Shown: positions 46,393 to 57,930, counted from the stretch's first letter. The stretch: 64,000 nucleotides of DNA from Massospora cicadina (GCA_022478985.1 JAKSZP010017391.1:41579-105578), one strand, 5' to 3'. Translations and numbers: made by a program. The notes: generated by a model from the letters alone, not told the origin.

Positions 46393-47088
46393 TTGCCCCC
46401 TATCGCCAACTATAGATTCAATCCTGCCTTCAACATGGAGCCCAGTTGTGGATCCAGGGTGGAAGCGGTGGTGGACTTTGCAAAAACTATCAAGAAAGTA
46501 CACCAAGGGGTAAACCCCAATTTGGATTCAGCTATGCAAGCTTACAAGGAGAATGCTGATGATAAGAGACAGGTTGGTCCCACATACAAAAAAGGTTACC
46601 TCATGATGTTGGATGCTAAAAATATCCCAATCAAGCATCCATGCAAAAAACTGAAACCAAAGAGGATAGAGTCATACTACATTGTCAAAAAGGTGGGCTA
46701 TGCCTCATACCAGTTGGATCTCCCTTCCTCATTCTGTATCTTTGCAGTCTTCTATGATGTTAAACTTATAAAGTTTGAGGGTCCCCTACCAGAGACTCCA
46801 GAGTCTTATCTCATTGATGGGGTGCTAGAGTGGGAAGTGGAGGAGATTTTAGCATCCTATCATATAAGAAGAAGACTTGAGTATCTTGTATCCTGGAAGG
46901 GATTTGATGCAGCAGAGGACAGTAGGGTACCAGCGCGTGACTGCACCTATGTCCAAGATCTTATTGAAGTTTTCAATGAGCATTTCCCAGAGGCTGCAGG
47001 ATCTAAGTCCAAGAAATCCATTGCTTCCATAAATTTGTCTCCTTCTCACAAAAATTTTTCCTTGGTGAATGCCCCTGGAGGGAGGTAG
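46393..47088 (+). CDS. Integrase C-terminus with chromodomain, element 4
   Basis: This is the longest undisrupted frame of element 4 (231 aa). It is the C-terminal part of an integrase and was not a separate gene. Residues about 1-110 hold the integrase tail (VGPTYKKGYLMMLDAKNIPI, KLIKFEGPLPE). Residues about 135-195 form a chromodomain: EWEVEEILASYHIRRRLEYL, then VSWKGFDAAEDSRVPARDC. The usual Trp of the SWEPA-like segment is Arg (AGG). Chromodomains guide integration to modified histones in this family. The ATG shown is internal, and the true frame starts upstream in the broken core. Confidence 0.7.
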   Translation: MPPIANYRFNPAFNMEPSCGSRVEAVVDFAKTIKKVHQGVNPNLDSAMQAYKENADDKRQVGPTYKKGYLMMLDAKNIPIKHPCKKLKPKRIESYYIVKKVGYASYQLDLPSSFCIFAVFYDVKLIKFEGPLPETPESYLIDGVLEWEVEEILASYHIRRRLEYLVSWKGFDAAEDSRVPARDCTYVQDLIEVFNEHFPEAAGSKSKKSIASINLSPSHKNFSLVNAPGGR

Positions 47089-47110
47089 GGCCCAAAAAAT
47101 GAGAGGATAA

Positions 47111-47835
47111 TATCATGTTTACATAACAGAATAGAAGAAAACAAATGTAAAGATAAGGCTGGATGTCAAGAGTCCAAAAAAGGTCAAGCTTCAAGACCTC
47201 CCTGACTTAAAACATACCTTGTACTAATGCTGGGTGAAGGTGAGATATGCCCAGGGTGGTCTAGGGGATGTGCATGATGCTCAGCCCTGTATTACAGCAA
47301 GGCTATTAATATGCACCAGCTATATTATTAATGATGGTTCAAAAATGGTTGCTCTGAGAATGGGGTTTTAAAACCTGTTCAATTTTTAATACTTCCAAAT
47401 CAGGATGTCTTTACCTGCAATCAATAACTTGAGTTTGGTCAATCTCAAGTTACAGTACCCTGGCCAATGGTAAGATGCATCTATTGGTTTGCTTAGGCTT
47501 AGTACCATTTCCCCTGATCAAGGAATCACCTCCCATTGTTTAAAGTATGCTTTCTGAGACAAACTTTCCTTGTTAGTTGACTTCCTTGAATAAATTCCCA
47601 TTATGTTTATGTAGAAATGTGCAACTATTTAGTATGGTTTGCCAACCTCCAAGAGGTCCAAATTAACCCAATGTGTGACATCTTTGCATGGACCCTTTTG
47701 TGAACTGCTCTTGTGGGAAGTGTTTTGTTTACCCTTAACTCAGTGGAGTGTTTTTTAGCAGTGAGTTGGGCCCTTGCCCACCACCTCTACTGGAACTGGA
47801 ACATTACAAATATGCTCCAGACAGTTTTATCAATG
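47111..47835 (+). repeat. 3' LTR of element 4, truncated
   Basis: It starts TATCATGTTTACATAAC (TG changed to TA) after a purine-rich GAGAGGATAA and follows the 5' LTR closely to about 47835. The last 70 or so bases of the 5' LTR have no match. Confidence 0.65.
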
Positions 47836-50063
47836 CAATGAAAATTTTGTTCCGCTATATAATCCATTAAGTTTTATACTTACTTTTTTACCTGTTAACA
47901 ATGCATATACTTCTTGAATTTTGCCATAGCCATATAAATGATATATAAGGTTAACTTTATAGATTTTAATTTTCAATCTATAAAGTTGAAACCTACGCTT
48001 GTGTCAATTTTTAACTTATGGTCTAACTTCTCTAAGGCTTTTTACTAGTTCACTAAAGGTATTTTGGGTTCATTTAACTATCCAATATAGCTTCTCCCAC
48101 ATGCTCCTATTATTACAGTGTCTTATTTTTCTAGTGCTTGTACATTGATGCTTAGATGCTAATTAATAACACAAAGTGTTAACACTTCTAGACTGATAAG
48201 TAAGGACTCATGTTCCTCATACCTAGATGAGCTATTAATACTATCATATTTTGATAATATACATTAAACTATTTGATATTGAGTAGAGAACTATAGATAC
48301 AAGCTTTTACAATTGCATCATAGTCAAGCAGCAACTAATGAATGATAGACATACCATCTAATGCTAAAATATGATCAATAGACATATGAACAATAGCTTT
48401 TGCCAAACTCATTCTACTTCTAAATGTTTCTTAGTTCTCACTGGCACAGTCTCCATTTGGCCACCAGCTACGCTGGTGACCTCTTTCTGGTAGCTGTGCC
48501 ATAGCTATGCTCTAAGACTCATTTATCTTAAAAAAACTATCAGTTGTGCCACTTGGACTAACAGCTTTTCTGTTGCCCTTGCAGCTAGGAAAATTGTAGC
48601 TAACTCCAAATAAAAACTTCATGATATAATTTAAGCTCACAAACTTAAGCAAACTGAGTATATTAGTAAGACTAAGTGATTTAGTGCAGATTAAATATAA
48701 TTATATAAGGTTATCTTTTAGGTGATGTATAGTAGGATCAAAGAAATAGATATCAGGATAAGCCAAATATTAAAAGAGCAAACACTTCAATATAGCCATA
48801 ATAGAATAGAAGCAATAACTCCAAAATTAATTATTATTATACTGATTAAATTGTTAGAATATTAAAACCTGGAGAAAACTAAGCATAATTTTAATTTGCC
48901 ACCTATCTATCACAGCTCAAAATAAGCAATTCATATATTGATGTAACATAGTAAATCAGGTAGAAAAGACCAAAACTTACTTTGAAAATGATATTAGCAA
49001 ATATTTAGGATGGTAACAGCTTATGGTGAAATCAAAATCAGCAAAAATACTACTTTATATTAGATCAAATTAAATTATTAAAAACTTAGCCTGATAAAGT
49101 TAGTAAACATAGAAAATTACAAATGTTTATGCTGAAATCAAAATTAATAAAGCAACTAAAAATATTACCAAATAAGAAGCAAAACTCACCTTAAAAAATA
49201 TGTTTGCAATCATTTCAGATGATCAAAGATGATCATATTTGAAACAAACATCTGGTGAAAATAAGTATAATCATCAAAAAACTTACCTTGAATATAACAA
49301 TAAACAAATTAGATCACAGATGGTCATTTTGGAAACAAATTTATAAATATTTGTTAAATTAATAGCTATAGATAGTAAAAAATAAGTAAAACCAATAAAA
49401 AGCTTACCTTAAAATGAGCTCAGTAGCACTCTTCAAATTTAAGAATGTCATTCTGGGATCAAGATATTAAAACTAAAAGTACTTTTTACTGCCAAACTAA
49501 TAAAAACATACATTTAGTGAATATTTTTCACAAATGACCAAACTATTAAATGCTTACCTTTGTGTTAGAAATAAAAAACTGCAAATTAAATGAGCATAAT
49601 AAAGATATCTGTCTAGTAAAAGTTTTTCAAAAACCTAAATAACCAAAAACTAAAAAGACTTACCTTTGTGTTGAAATTACAGTTCTACAATTTAAGTGAG
49701 GATAAAACAACAATCTAGTTAATATTTTCCCTAGAAAAATCTTAAATAACTAAAAACTAAAAAGTGCTTAGTTAATATTTTTAAATCTTAAATTACAAAT
49801 CTGAAATTTAAATCTGGGGACAATCAAACTATAATCTAGTGAATGGTTTCTTAAATATTTAATTGCTGTTGACTAAAAAGTGCTTACCTTTGATTCAAAA
49901 TTATTATAATACTGCAATTTAGGTGAGGAGAAATACTGTAAACAAATATCAAATGAGTGAATTTCCTAGATAATAAAACCTATTAAAGTGCTTACCTTTG
50001 CATTGAGTTTCATAATTCTGCACTTAAAGTGGAAGTGTTATACCATATACTTAATAAATAATC
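47836..50063. repeat. AT-rich repeat block X1
   Basis: From about 48430 this stretch matches 56290-57930 in the same orientation. Examples are AACTCCAAATAA, then AAACTGAG, then AAAAGAGCAAACACTT (48600-48790 against 56895-57100), and TAAAAA.ATGTT near 49195 against 57505. Its second half (49180-50010) is a degenerate array with a unit of about 100-150 bp marked by GCTTACCTTTG (49404, 49552, 49659, 49881, 49989). A hairpin sequence AACAGCTTTTCTGTT lies at 48560-48574. No coding sequence is seen. The bases before 48430 are unassigned AT-rich DNA. Confidence 0.65.
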
Positions 50064-50133
50064 TTTAATCTTTATTTGTTTTAAATTTATTGCGGGGAAG
50101 GTTGACCATGGGATGGACACTTCCAAATATGAC

Positions 50134-53100
50134 TCAGAAGAGACAAAACTTAGTACCAGGGGAGGCACCCCAGAGAAGCGATGCTATCTCTTGTTGCCAG
50201 CGGGAACGCCATTTATGGGGAGGGGAGGAAACGTGTGAAGGGGCCATAGCCACAATTGAGCACGTGTGGAGGAAGGGGTCTGATTTGATGAACCAGACTG
50301 GGAACCAGGAAGAGACCAGCTGTTGGCAATGTGGTGGGAGGTATCCAAACATCCACGCTTGAAAGTGGTCCACCAAATGGGACTGGAATCTGTGTACCGC
50401 TTCTGGGAGGGTAGGGGTGGAGCCTGCGATGGCATCTAAGACAATTGTGTGGATGGTCCACATGGCGATTGCAACCACCAAAGCATGAAGGGAGGGCAGA
50501 AGGGGGGAGGCCATTGATAGAGAGAACATATCTCTTGACAGACTGAAGGGATGCGTTTGATCCTGGCCCAGAAGACGTTGAACTTCGCGCCATATCACTT
50601 TAGAGGTAGGGCACTTCTCCAGGCGGTGAAACAGCGTTCCATACTGGCCACACATGACACAGGATGAGTGTAAAGCATTAGAGCGCTCAGCTGTATTATA
50701 CACCCGCCTCAGGCAGCGCCACACATGGGAGCGGACTTGAGGTTGCAACAGAGGATGGTTTACATATGTCCAGATATTTTTTTGGGTATCAATGGAGTAA
50801 GGGATGTCCATCATGTCCAGGTAGTCCACCCTGGATAGGACATGGGGTCAAATGGGGATCACGCCATCATGGATGGGTAGCCCCTGTACCTCTTGTGTGA
50901 ACTGAGGAGAGGGGCGGCCTCTTTGGGTTGTATGTCCACTAATACGAATTCTCCACTCAGCGCTCCACATGGAGAGGAGGATTTGTTTGTAGTGGGTTTT
51001 AGTCCCGTGAGGACCTGTGGCTGATGTATGTGAAGCGAGGTATTTCATCAGGTGGGGTTTGATGGATTGTTGAGGCCCAAGGCGCGGGAGAAGTTGGAGC
51101 GGGCTGCACGGGACCAGTGTTGGGAGGAGTGTAGGGGTGGTGACAGCCACAATCCAGGTACCCAGGATCTTGGTGGCATGGGCTTTGAAGTCAAGCAGGC
51201 CCATGCCACCATGATGTTGAGGGCCAAACATGACCTCTAACTGCACTGGTGGAAGGCGGCCTGACCAAAGCCATCCTTGTAGCAAGGTGTACAAGGATTT
51301 GTAGAAGCTTGGGGAGAAGGGGATGGCATGGGCTCCAAACCAGACTTTGGAGAGGAGCATGGAGTTGGGTAAAACTATCCTGCCAGTAAGGGAAGTAGGG
51401 TGGGCTCTGAGAGAGGCGATTCGCTTCATCACGTTATCCAGAATATGGCACTCCATTACTGCTGACGTGTATCCGCCTGCCTCCATCCACATGCCCAGAT
51501 GGCGTACTGGTCCTATGGTAGGACGTGGCATGAAGGGGAGCACCAGTGGGGCGGTGCGTTTTGAATTAGTAGGACGAGGACGTGGGCGATCAGATGGGCC
51601 AGGTTGGGAACTAATTGTTGGGGTCCAGCAGTTCTGAAACTGACCAAGGAGGATGATTTCAGTTTTGAAAGCGTTTAGTGCTGCGTTGCTTACCTGGGAA
51701 TACTCCTGGATGAGAGCTTCAAGCGCGCGTGCATCTTGATTATTAGATACCCCCACCACACAATCATCTGCAAATGCCATTATCTTAACTGGGGCTTGGC
51801 CTGGCATGTGGACCCCAGTGAGTTGGGCGTTCACATTTTGCAGTAGTGGGTCAAGGCTGAAGTTATATAAGAGTGGTCTGAGGGGGTCCCCTTGTTGCAA
51901 GCCCCTTTGAGGGCAGACTACTTCCGTTAGGAAGCCAGGGCCACGCACTGCCAGAGTTGCCAATTCTGTGAGCAGCATTACCCAGTTGATGAAGCGAGGG
52001 GGTAGGCGGAATGATGGAGGCAGGCCCTGAGGTATTCCCAGCTTACTCTATCATAGGCCTTTGTTGGTCCAAGAATACAAGTGCCCCAGAGGCTGTGGCT
52101 GATATACATTAGCCACAGAGTGCACATTATTTAAATCGACCTTCTGGGGATGAAACCAAATTGTTCTGGGGAGATGGTGGCAGATGCTACAGTCCCTAAA
52201 TGGTTAGCCATGATTTTTGTTAAAATTTTGATGTCTGTGTTTGTTAGAGAGATGGGGCACCAGTTGGCTAAGTCTAGCTTATCCCCTTTTTTAAAGAGTG
52301 TGACAGTGAAGGCCTCATGTTCTCCTGGTAGGAGGCACGTTTCCATCAGGCTTTGGTTAAGTGAGGTGAGCAGCAATGGGGATATATATCTGAAATATTT
52401 TTTGTAGAATTCATATGGAATGCCATCTGGGCCTGGGCATTTTTGGTTTGGTGCACTGCAAATGGCTGTCCATAATTCGTTTGGAGTAATCAAATTCATT
52501 ATTTCTGGGTATCAGAAAATGGAGTGGATGTGGGCTCAGTTGAGAAATTCTGCCACTTTGGCCAGCTGAATTGGGTCAGAGCAGTACAACTTGGAGTAAT
52601 ACTGTTGCATTTTGATTGCCACTTCAGCCGGTGTATCCGCAATGGAATTATCCGATCTTTACACCTGTGTGCAGGCCACACTCTGGAATGGTGCAAAGTT
52701 TTTTTTAAAGAAATGTGCGGTGCACTTGTCACCTTTTGTGATGCGTGTGGCCCTGTACTGAACACAAACCCGATGTTTGTGTTGTCTTTTGAGTGCGTTG
52801 AGGTGGGCAGCTGCCTCCACCCACTTCCATCCCCATGCAGAGCTGTATCCTGTAACTGGGATGTTGGACTCTAAGTGTGCCAATTCTGCCAGAGCGTGTG
52901 AGATAACCGCTGATGTGGCTTGTGAGCATCTGGAGGAGAGATGGCGAGAGTGGCAGATGGTGTCATCTTTGAAAGTTGCTCATGTGAAAATGGGGTCCAC
53001 GCAAAACAGTGTAACAAACTTTTTTGCCATAGTTGCCTCTTCTACCCATGTGGAAAATCCTGGTGACCCGAGCTTGGGGGGGCAGATTTTGTACCAATGT

Positions 53101-53830
53101 GAGGCCTTAGCAGCTGTGACAGGTAGGTGGTAGGTTAGCAAGACCATTTGATGGTCGGAGAATTCCAATTTTGTTGTCTTGAAGTGGGAGATGTGGGGTT
53201 GGAATCTCGCTGGCGTTAGAATAATGTCAATGTGGGTCATGGACCTTAATTGGCCGTTGTGGACGTGGGGCTGTGTCATGTTTTCGAGCAGCAGGGCATG
53301 CTGTGGCAGCGCATCCATTAACCCAAGGGTGGCCTTTAAAACGTGTAGTTCTACGTGACCCTGGGGGCGTGGGGTGAGGAAGGCCACCAGTCCATTGGTG
53401 TGTTTAGCCAACAGTTCATGTCACCGACTATGAAGGAGTCTGGGGGTAGCGGGAGGGATTTGATCAATGAGAAAAATTCCTGATGCTCACATGCACTGTT
53501 TGGGGCATAGATGTTGATGATTGCGTGTGCTACGTCAGCCCACGAGAAGGTGACAACAAGCACTTGGCCATTTAGGAATGTTTCTGAGGATAAAAATTTG
53601 AAAAAATTATTTTTCCAAATTAGCACCCCACAGTGCATTGACCAAAAGGATAGGGATGGGAGGAGCATTGTTTTCCAAGCTTCCTCAGAACCTCATGGAC
53701 AGTGGGACTCCTGGATGGCCAGGATATCCACAGGTATATTGTGTTGTAAAAAACTCAGTTTCCTAGCTTGGGACGGGGAGGCCTTGAGTCCAGCAATATT
53801 CAACATCCCTATGGTGAAGGTTTCCCCCAT
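50134..53830 (-). pseudogene. LINE ORF2: endonuclease, RT, Cys-rich end
   Basis: The ATG at 53830 lies 6 nt after the ORF1 stop. The APE-type endonuclease reads FTIGMLNIAGL, VDILAIQESH (followed by an in-frame TGA), IINIYAPN, FIVGDMNCW and, after a frame change near 53400, LEFSDHQMVLL. RT starts near 52499 with CPGPDGIPYEF, ISLTNTDIKILTKIM and EQFGFIPRRS. After another break comes the segment 51978-50848, with QRGLQQGDPLRPLLYNFSL and the catalytic FADD (51763-51774). The C-terminal part, 50829-50134 (231 aa), has a Cys/His segment CVMCGQYGTLFHRLEKC like the zinc fingers that end many L1-type RTs. Few lesions, so it is relatively young. Confidence 0.8.
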
Positions 53831-53836
53831 CACACC

Positions 53837-55048
53837 TTAGGTGTGAGGGGGTGGGCACCTGGGCCCACCATCCTCTTCTAGATCCCCATGGGCCTTCACA
53901 GCAGTGCAGGTGTTATCAGTAACACTATCGGAGTTTTTGTTAATTTTTGTGGAAAGAGTTGCATTGGCTTTAGCCTTCACTTTTTGTTTTCCCGACGTCG
54001 GACAAATTTTTTGCGGTGCAGGTGAGTTTGGTGCACCGTTGAGTGGGTCAAAAAAATTTTCAGTTGGGATGGGTCCCAAGTCAGTTTCAATCAGAGCTTG
54101 GGTGCAACGATTGGGTGAGATCAAATCTCCCATTGGATCCTCAGATTGAGTGGCCCGCTCAGCATGGGCTTCCCAATCTGATTGGTTGATGGATTCCCAA
54201 GTTGCTTCTACCATGAAGGTCTCCATGTCCTCCTGGCGTTGTGAGTGTGGGATAGCAGTGGTGGCTTTGGCCACTTCCTTGGCCACAGCCCTACAGGCTT
54301 GCTTGGCCTTCTTCCACTCTTGTGGGGAGATAGGCTTTACCAGTAGGTAGCAGCCTTGTGCTCCCCACGGGAAGGCCTCCTTGGTGCTTGCATTTGGTTT
54401 GTAGTGTGCCTCTCCGCTGGCCATGGCTGCCGAGGGGTGCTCTTGGAATGTGATGCCCTCCTTGATGGGGCATGCATGTGCCTTATGGCCAAATGCATCA
54501 CAGTGGGTGCAAATGGGGGGTGCACTGTCCACGGTCACCCGGAATGGGTGGGTGGTATGCCCTGCGATATCAATAAAGGTGGAGTGCAGGATCTGGGTTA
54601 GGTCCTTTGCAATCTCCTCAGTTGGGGTCAGAACTGCAATGGCTTTGCCAGTGCACAGGTGTGGCATCAGTGTGAAGTGTTGCATTTCAAAATATTGTAT
54701 TTCGCCATATATGGTGAGACCATCTTTCAGGTGTTGTTCCAAATTGTCACATTTTACCGTAGTAGGCAAAAAGTCAAACGTGAGGAAAATTTGGTTGGAT
54801 TTTGTCCATCTGGTGCATTTAGTTTTGATGACCCATTGCCCTTCGGGGAGGTTGACCACTATGCGCACCACTGCAGCCTTGTCTGCTGCCATTCTGCTTT
54901 TAAAACCTAGGTCCAGCCAACCGTGTGACATGGAGTGAGGTGCAACGTACACCGCGGTTGGGAAAATTGTGTGTACATCTTCACGAAATTTTTCCCATAA
55001 GGCCGTTTTTTGGATGTCCAGAAACACGCAGACTCCTAATTCCACCAA
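53837..55048 (-). CDS. LINE ORF1, RNA-binding gag-like protein (intact)
   Basis: This open frame of 403 aa is the least damaged gene in the window. By family role it coats the LINE RNA and acts as a chaperone in the ribonucleoprotein. Residues about 1-165 look like an RRM-type domain (GWLDLGFKSRMAADKAAVV; FLTFDFLPTTV). A CX2CX4HX4C knuckle, CTHCDAFGHKAHAC, lies near residues 180-193 (54470-54511). The rest is a charged, Pro/Asn/Ser-rich tail. The stop (53837-53839) and the ORF2 start (53830) are 6 nt apart, so ORF2 is probably reached by reinitiation. The ORF1-only elements at 326-8712 encode relatives with the same order of parts. Confidence 0.8.
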   Translation of the reverse strand: MVELGVCVFLDIQKTALWEKFREDVHTIFPTAVYVAPHSMSHGWLDLGFKSRMAADKAAVVRIVVNLPEGQWVIKTKCTRWTKSNQIFLTFDFLPTTVKCDNLEQHLKDGLTIYGEIQYFEMQHFTLMPHLCTGKAIAVLTPTEEIAKDLTQILHSTFIDIAGHTTHPFRVTVDSAPPICTHCDAFGHKAHACPIKEGITFQEHPSAAMASGEAHYKPNASTKEAFPWGAQGCYLLVKPISPQEWKKAKQACRAVAKEVAKATTAIPHSQRQEDMETFMVEATWESINQSDWEAHAERATQSEDPMGDLISPNRCTQALIETDLGPIPTENFFDPLNGAPNSPAPQKICPTSGKQKVKAKANATLSTKINKNSDSVTDNTCTAVKAHGDLEEDGGPRCPPPHT

Positions 55049-55439
55049 TGAATGTGGCTGGGAGTGTGGTGTGTTAATGTACTGGTTGCATTGTGCTTGC
55101 CATGCGAGTATCTCTAGGTAAATAGTGACTGCCAGTTTTATAGTATTTTTGACAATTCTGCCGGATTCTCTGGGGCATTTTCAAACATTGGAGGCTGCGG
55201 GGCTTCCACCTGCTCCTCTTACCTTGCTTGCCCAACTGCTCCCTGACATGGGCGCAGACTAATCTCCTCTATGAGATTATCAAACTAGATTCTGTCTTGA
55301 ATTGAATAGGTTGCAATAGTGATTGCAATGAGAAAGAAAAGTTTTAATATTTATTTGTTTTTATTCTAATACTTAGGTTGATATCTATTGTTATAAATAA
55401 CTTACCTAAAAATGCAATGATTATTTATGCATTAATATT

Positions 55440-55728
55440 TTAAATTTTAAATTTTTATTCAAGGTGGGCTGACCTGAGGATGATACCACACCAATTAGGG
55501 AAGTGAAGAAAATAGGAAAGGAGGATAAAACCTGGAAAACCTCCATGTGCAGCATATGATAGGCCAGAAACTCCATGGACCGCCTTTGCTATTTGCTATC
55601 TCAGTTTAAGTATTGGCGCGCAAAACCAACACAGCCAAAATAATCCCCTACCCAAAGTCCATTACCAGGATCAAACTTGGGAGGCAGTGGTAGAGGGTCC
55701 ATACTCTACCACTGGGGTATCCTCCCTT
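55440..55728 (-). mobile_element. tRNA-derived SINE 2
   Basis: It is flanked by TTATGCATTAATATT (55425-55439) and TTATGAATTAATATT (55729-55743). The minus strand starts GGGAGGATACCCCAGTGG with an A-box-like AGTGGTAGAG and a B-box-like AGTTTGATCCTGG. The 3' end reads ATCCTCAGGTCAGCCCACC then TTGAATAAA, again a variant of the LINE tail. The tRNA head differs from that of SINE 1, so these are different SINE families or subfamilies using one tail. Confidence 0.8.
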
Positions 55729-55743
55729 TTATGAATTAATATT

Positions 55744-56279
55744 GTTAATAGGTTTAAGTAACCAGGTTCCAACAATAGCTTGTCAAGCTCATCAGTGGAG
55801 CTTAAATAGGGGCAATTTAATTGGTTAAAATTTGTGTTTAAGTTTCTAAATTATAAATTATATACTAAATAGATTTGAATTATCTTTTTCAAATCTTTAA
55901 TATCTCTAAAATTTATTATTAATATTGGAGAATTGGAGAATCAATTTTACCTTGTTTTTTAGAATCTCTGAATACCTCTGATTGGTATAGTTCACCAGTT
56001 TGGGGGTGCAAAAGCTATGTATATTAGCTAATTTGCCCTACTAACAAAATCTAAAAATCCAATTGGCATCAGTTTAGAATTTGAATCACTGCTGATTTGA
56101 ATTACTGAATCACACCTTAATAAATTTTAAATAAAATTGACTTGAAATCCAAAATTATCAAACAATTTAGACTTAGCGCCACTATTAGCAAATCAATCTT
56201 TGACATCATAAAACAAAATAAAAAGCCATAAAACCCCTCAAAACAGCACCCTGAGCTTAAAAAGGGTGACCCCAAGAAA
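55744..56279. other. AT-rich spacer, nothing recognised
   Basis: This is about 0.5 kb of AT-rich sequence without coding or repeat signals that I can name. Confidence 0.45.
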
Positions 56280-57930
56280 ACGTGCATGAATCTCATGACC
56301 TAGCTGCGGATGTTGAAGATGAGCTTGCACTGGCACAGCTAAAGCTGTGCCTCCACTATGCTCTGAGCCCCATTTACCTTTGAAGAAACTATCATTTGTC
56401 CCATCTGGACTAACAGCTTCACTGTTGCCCTTGTGCCCTGTGAGCTAAATCTATTACTATTAAATATAACTCAAAGAATAGCTCTAAGGTTCAATATACT
56501 AAAATATTATAGTATAATACCATAAAAACTATCATCTATGCCACTTGGACTAACAGCTTTGCTGTTGCCCTCAGCCTGTGAACTAACTTATTATTAGAAA
56601 AATATATCTCTAAGAATTGCTCTTGGGTTCAAATTACTAAAATAGTATAGTTTGATACCATAAATGCTATCATTTGTGCCACTCATATGATATATTACTT
56701 TAAAAACTATTATTTGTTCCACTTGGACTTAAAGCTTTGCTGTTGCCCTCATGACCTGTGAATAACTTATTAATATTTTTAAAAATATCTGATCAATGTG
56801 CTAAAGTAAAACACATATCATATTAAGGTATAGTACCATAAAAACTATCAGTTGTGGCACTCTGACTAACAGTTTTGCTATTGCCCATGTAGCCAGAGAA
56901 ATAGTAGCATAACTCCAAATAATAAAGTTTATACTTTAATTAAGCTTACAAACTCAAATAAACTGAGCATAAGCAACATGATCAAGTGCCTTAATACAAA
57001 TAATATATTTAGTCAGGGAAGCTGATTTAATTGAAGTATAGTAGAGATAAATTAAATATGTTTCAGTATAAGTCACCTATTAAAAGAGCAAACACTTTAA
57101 AAATTCATATTAAACTAAAAGCAATATAAATAGCATAATATTAGATAAATCATTAATCATGGTTAGTTTATTTAGAATATTAAAAAATCTGAAAAAAACT
57201 CAATATGATAAAAATTTTATTACCAAGCTATCACTTCTTGCTAGTAACCAATTATTTTAAAGTTAAATTTTAGTAGATAGAAAAAATAATTAACCATGCC
57301 TTGATGATATTAGTAAAAATATATGATAACAATTAAAATATAATGAAATCAAAAATAAAATTACTAACTTATAGTAGATCTATTAGAAAGATAAAAGCTT
57401 ACCTTGAAATTAATAAATATAGTTAAAACAGATAGTTTAAGCTGAGATCAAAATCAATACCTTTACTAATAAATATTACCAAGCAGGAAACAAACCTTCC
57501 CTTAAAAAGATGTTCATAACTATTTCAGATGATTACAGATGGGCAAATCAAAAACATAACCAACAAAACTAATTTATCACCACCAAAGGCTTACAGTGAA
57601 AAGATATTAATCATTTCAGATTTCTAATGTTCATACTAAAATCAATCATCTAGTAAAGCATCAAAATTAAATGCTATAGTTTATAAAATAAGTAAACTAT
57701 CAAAAAATATTCTAAAAAGATATCAATCACTACATCAGATTGTGGATGTTATACTGGAAGCAAACATCTAGTAAAGTAAAACATCAGTATCTATAAGTAA
57801 TGAAAAATGTAAAATTATCAAAAAGTCTCAAAACAAGATGAAATTGATTTACATATCAGTCCTAAAATATTTATTCTTACCTTGGTGATGAGACCATAAT
57901 TCTGCAATTTAATTAAGGAAGTTATTTATA
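56280..57930. repeat. AT-rich repeat block X2, sister of X1
   Basis: It is a direct repeat of about 48430-50050. It opens with GATGAGCTTGCACTGGCAC and GCTGTGCCTCCACTATGCTC, which recur inverted at 59640-59735. A degenerate sub-repeat of about 140-180 bp with a small hairpin occurs four times near 56412-56882. The remainder follows X1, ending near CTTACCTTGGTGATGAG (57876). Confidence 0.65.
56380..56900. repeat. Hairpin-bearing sub-repeats, four copies
   Basis: The core reads AACTATCATTTGTGCCACTT, then GGACTAACAGCTTTGCTGTT, then GCCCT. AACAGC-TTT-GCTGTT is a perfect stem-loop. Copies centre at 56412-56426, 56552-56566, 56730-56744 and 56868-56882. A fifth lies in X1 (48560-48574) and a sixth, inverted, at 59657-59671. 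Changes on one side of the stem are not always compensated. Confidence 0.6.

Larger units (their letters stand above)
41382..47835 (+). mobile_element. Ty3 chromovirus-like retrotransposon 4
   Basis: This is a plus-strand element with a 5' LTR (41382-42191), a primer-binding site (42193-42207), a gag/protease region, RT, RNase H, integrase with a chromodomain, and a 3' LTR (47111 to about 47835, cut short). No clean target duplication is visible. Stops occur throughout pol, and one catalytic integrase Asp codon is changed, so it is inactive. It belongs to the same LTR family as the insertion at 33512-35209 and the element starting at 62898. Confidence 0.8.
50083..55342 (-). mobile_element. 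Full-length L1-like LINE
   Basis: This minus-strand element of about 5.26 kb is flanked by TTTAATCTTTATTTGTTTT (50064-50082) and TTTAATATTTATTTGTTTT (55343-55361). It has a 5' UTR of about 290 bp, ORF1 (55048-53837), ORF2 (from 53830), a short 3' UTR and the tail GTCCATCCCATGGTCAACCT then TCCCCGCAATAAA. ORF1 is intact. ORF2 has a few stops and frameshifts. It is the only element in the window with both a nicking endonuclease and a LINE reverse transcriptase, so it represents the probable source of mobilising machinery for the SINEs and some ORF1-only copies. Confidence 0.85.

Noticed and set aside
50090..50362. Plus-strand open frames across the LINE (also 51052-51240, 52777-53133, 54423-54938)
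   Set aside because: They are shadows of the minus-strand ORF1 and ORF2, which carry clear motifs.
55665..55728. A second tRNA gene on the minus strand
   Set aside because: Same reasoning: box-like sequences followed by a SINE body and tail, with flanking duplications.
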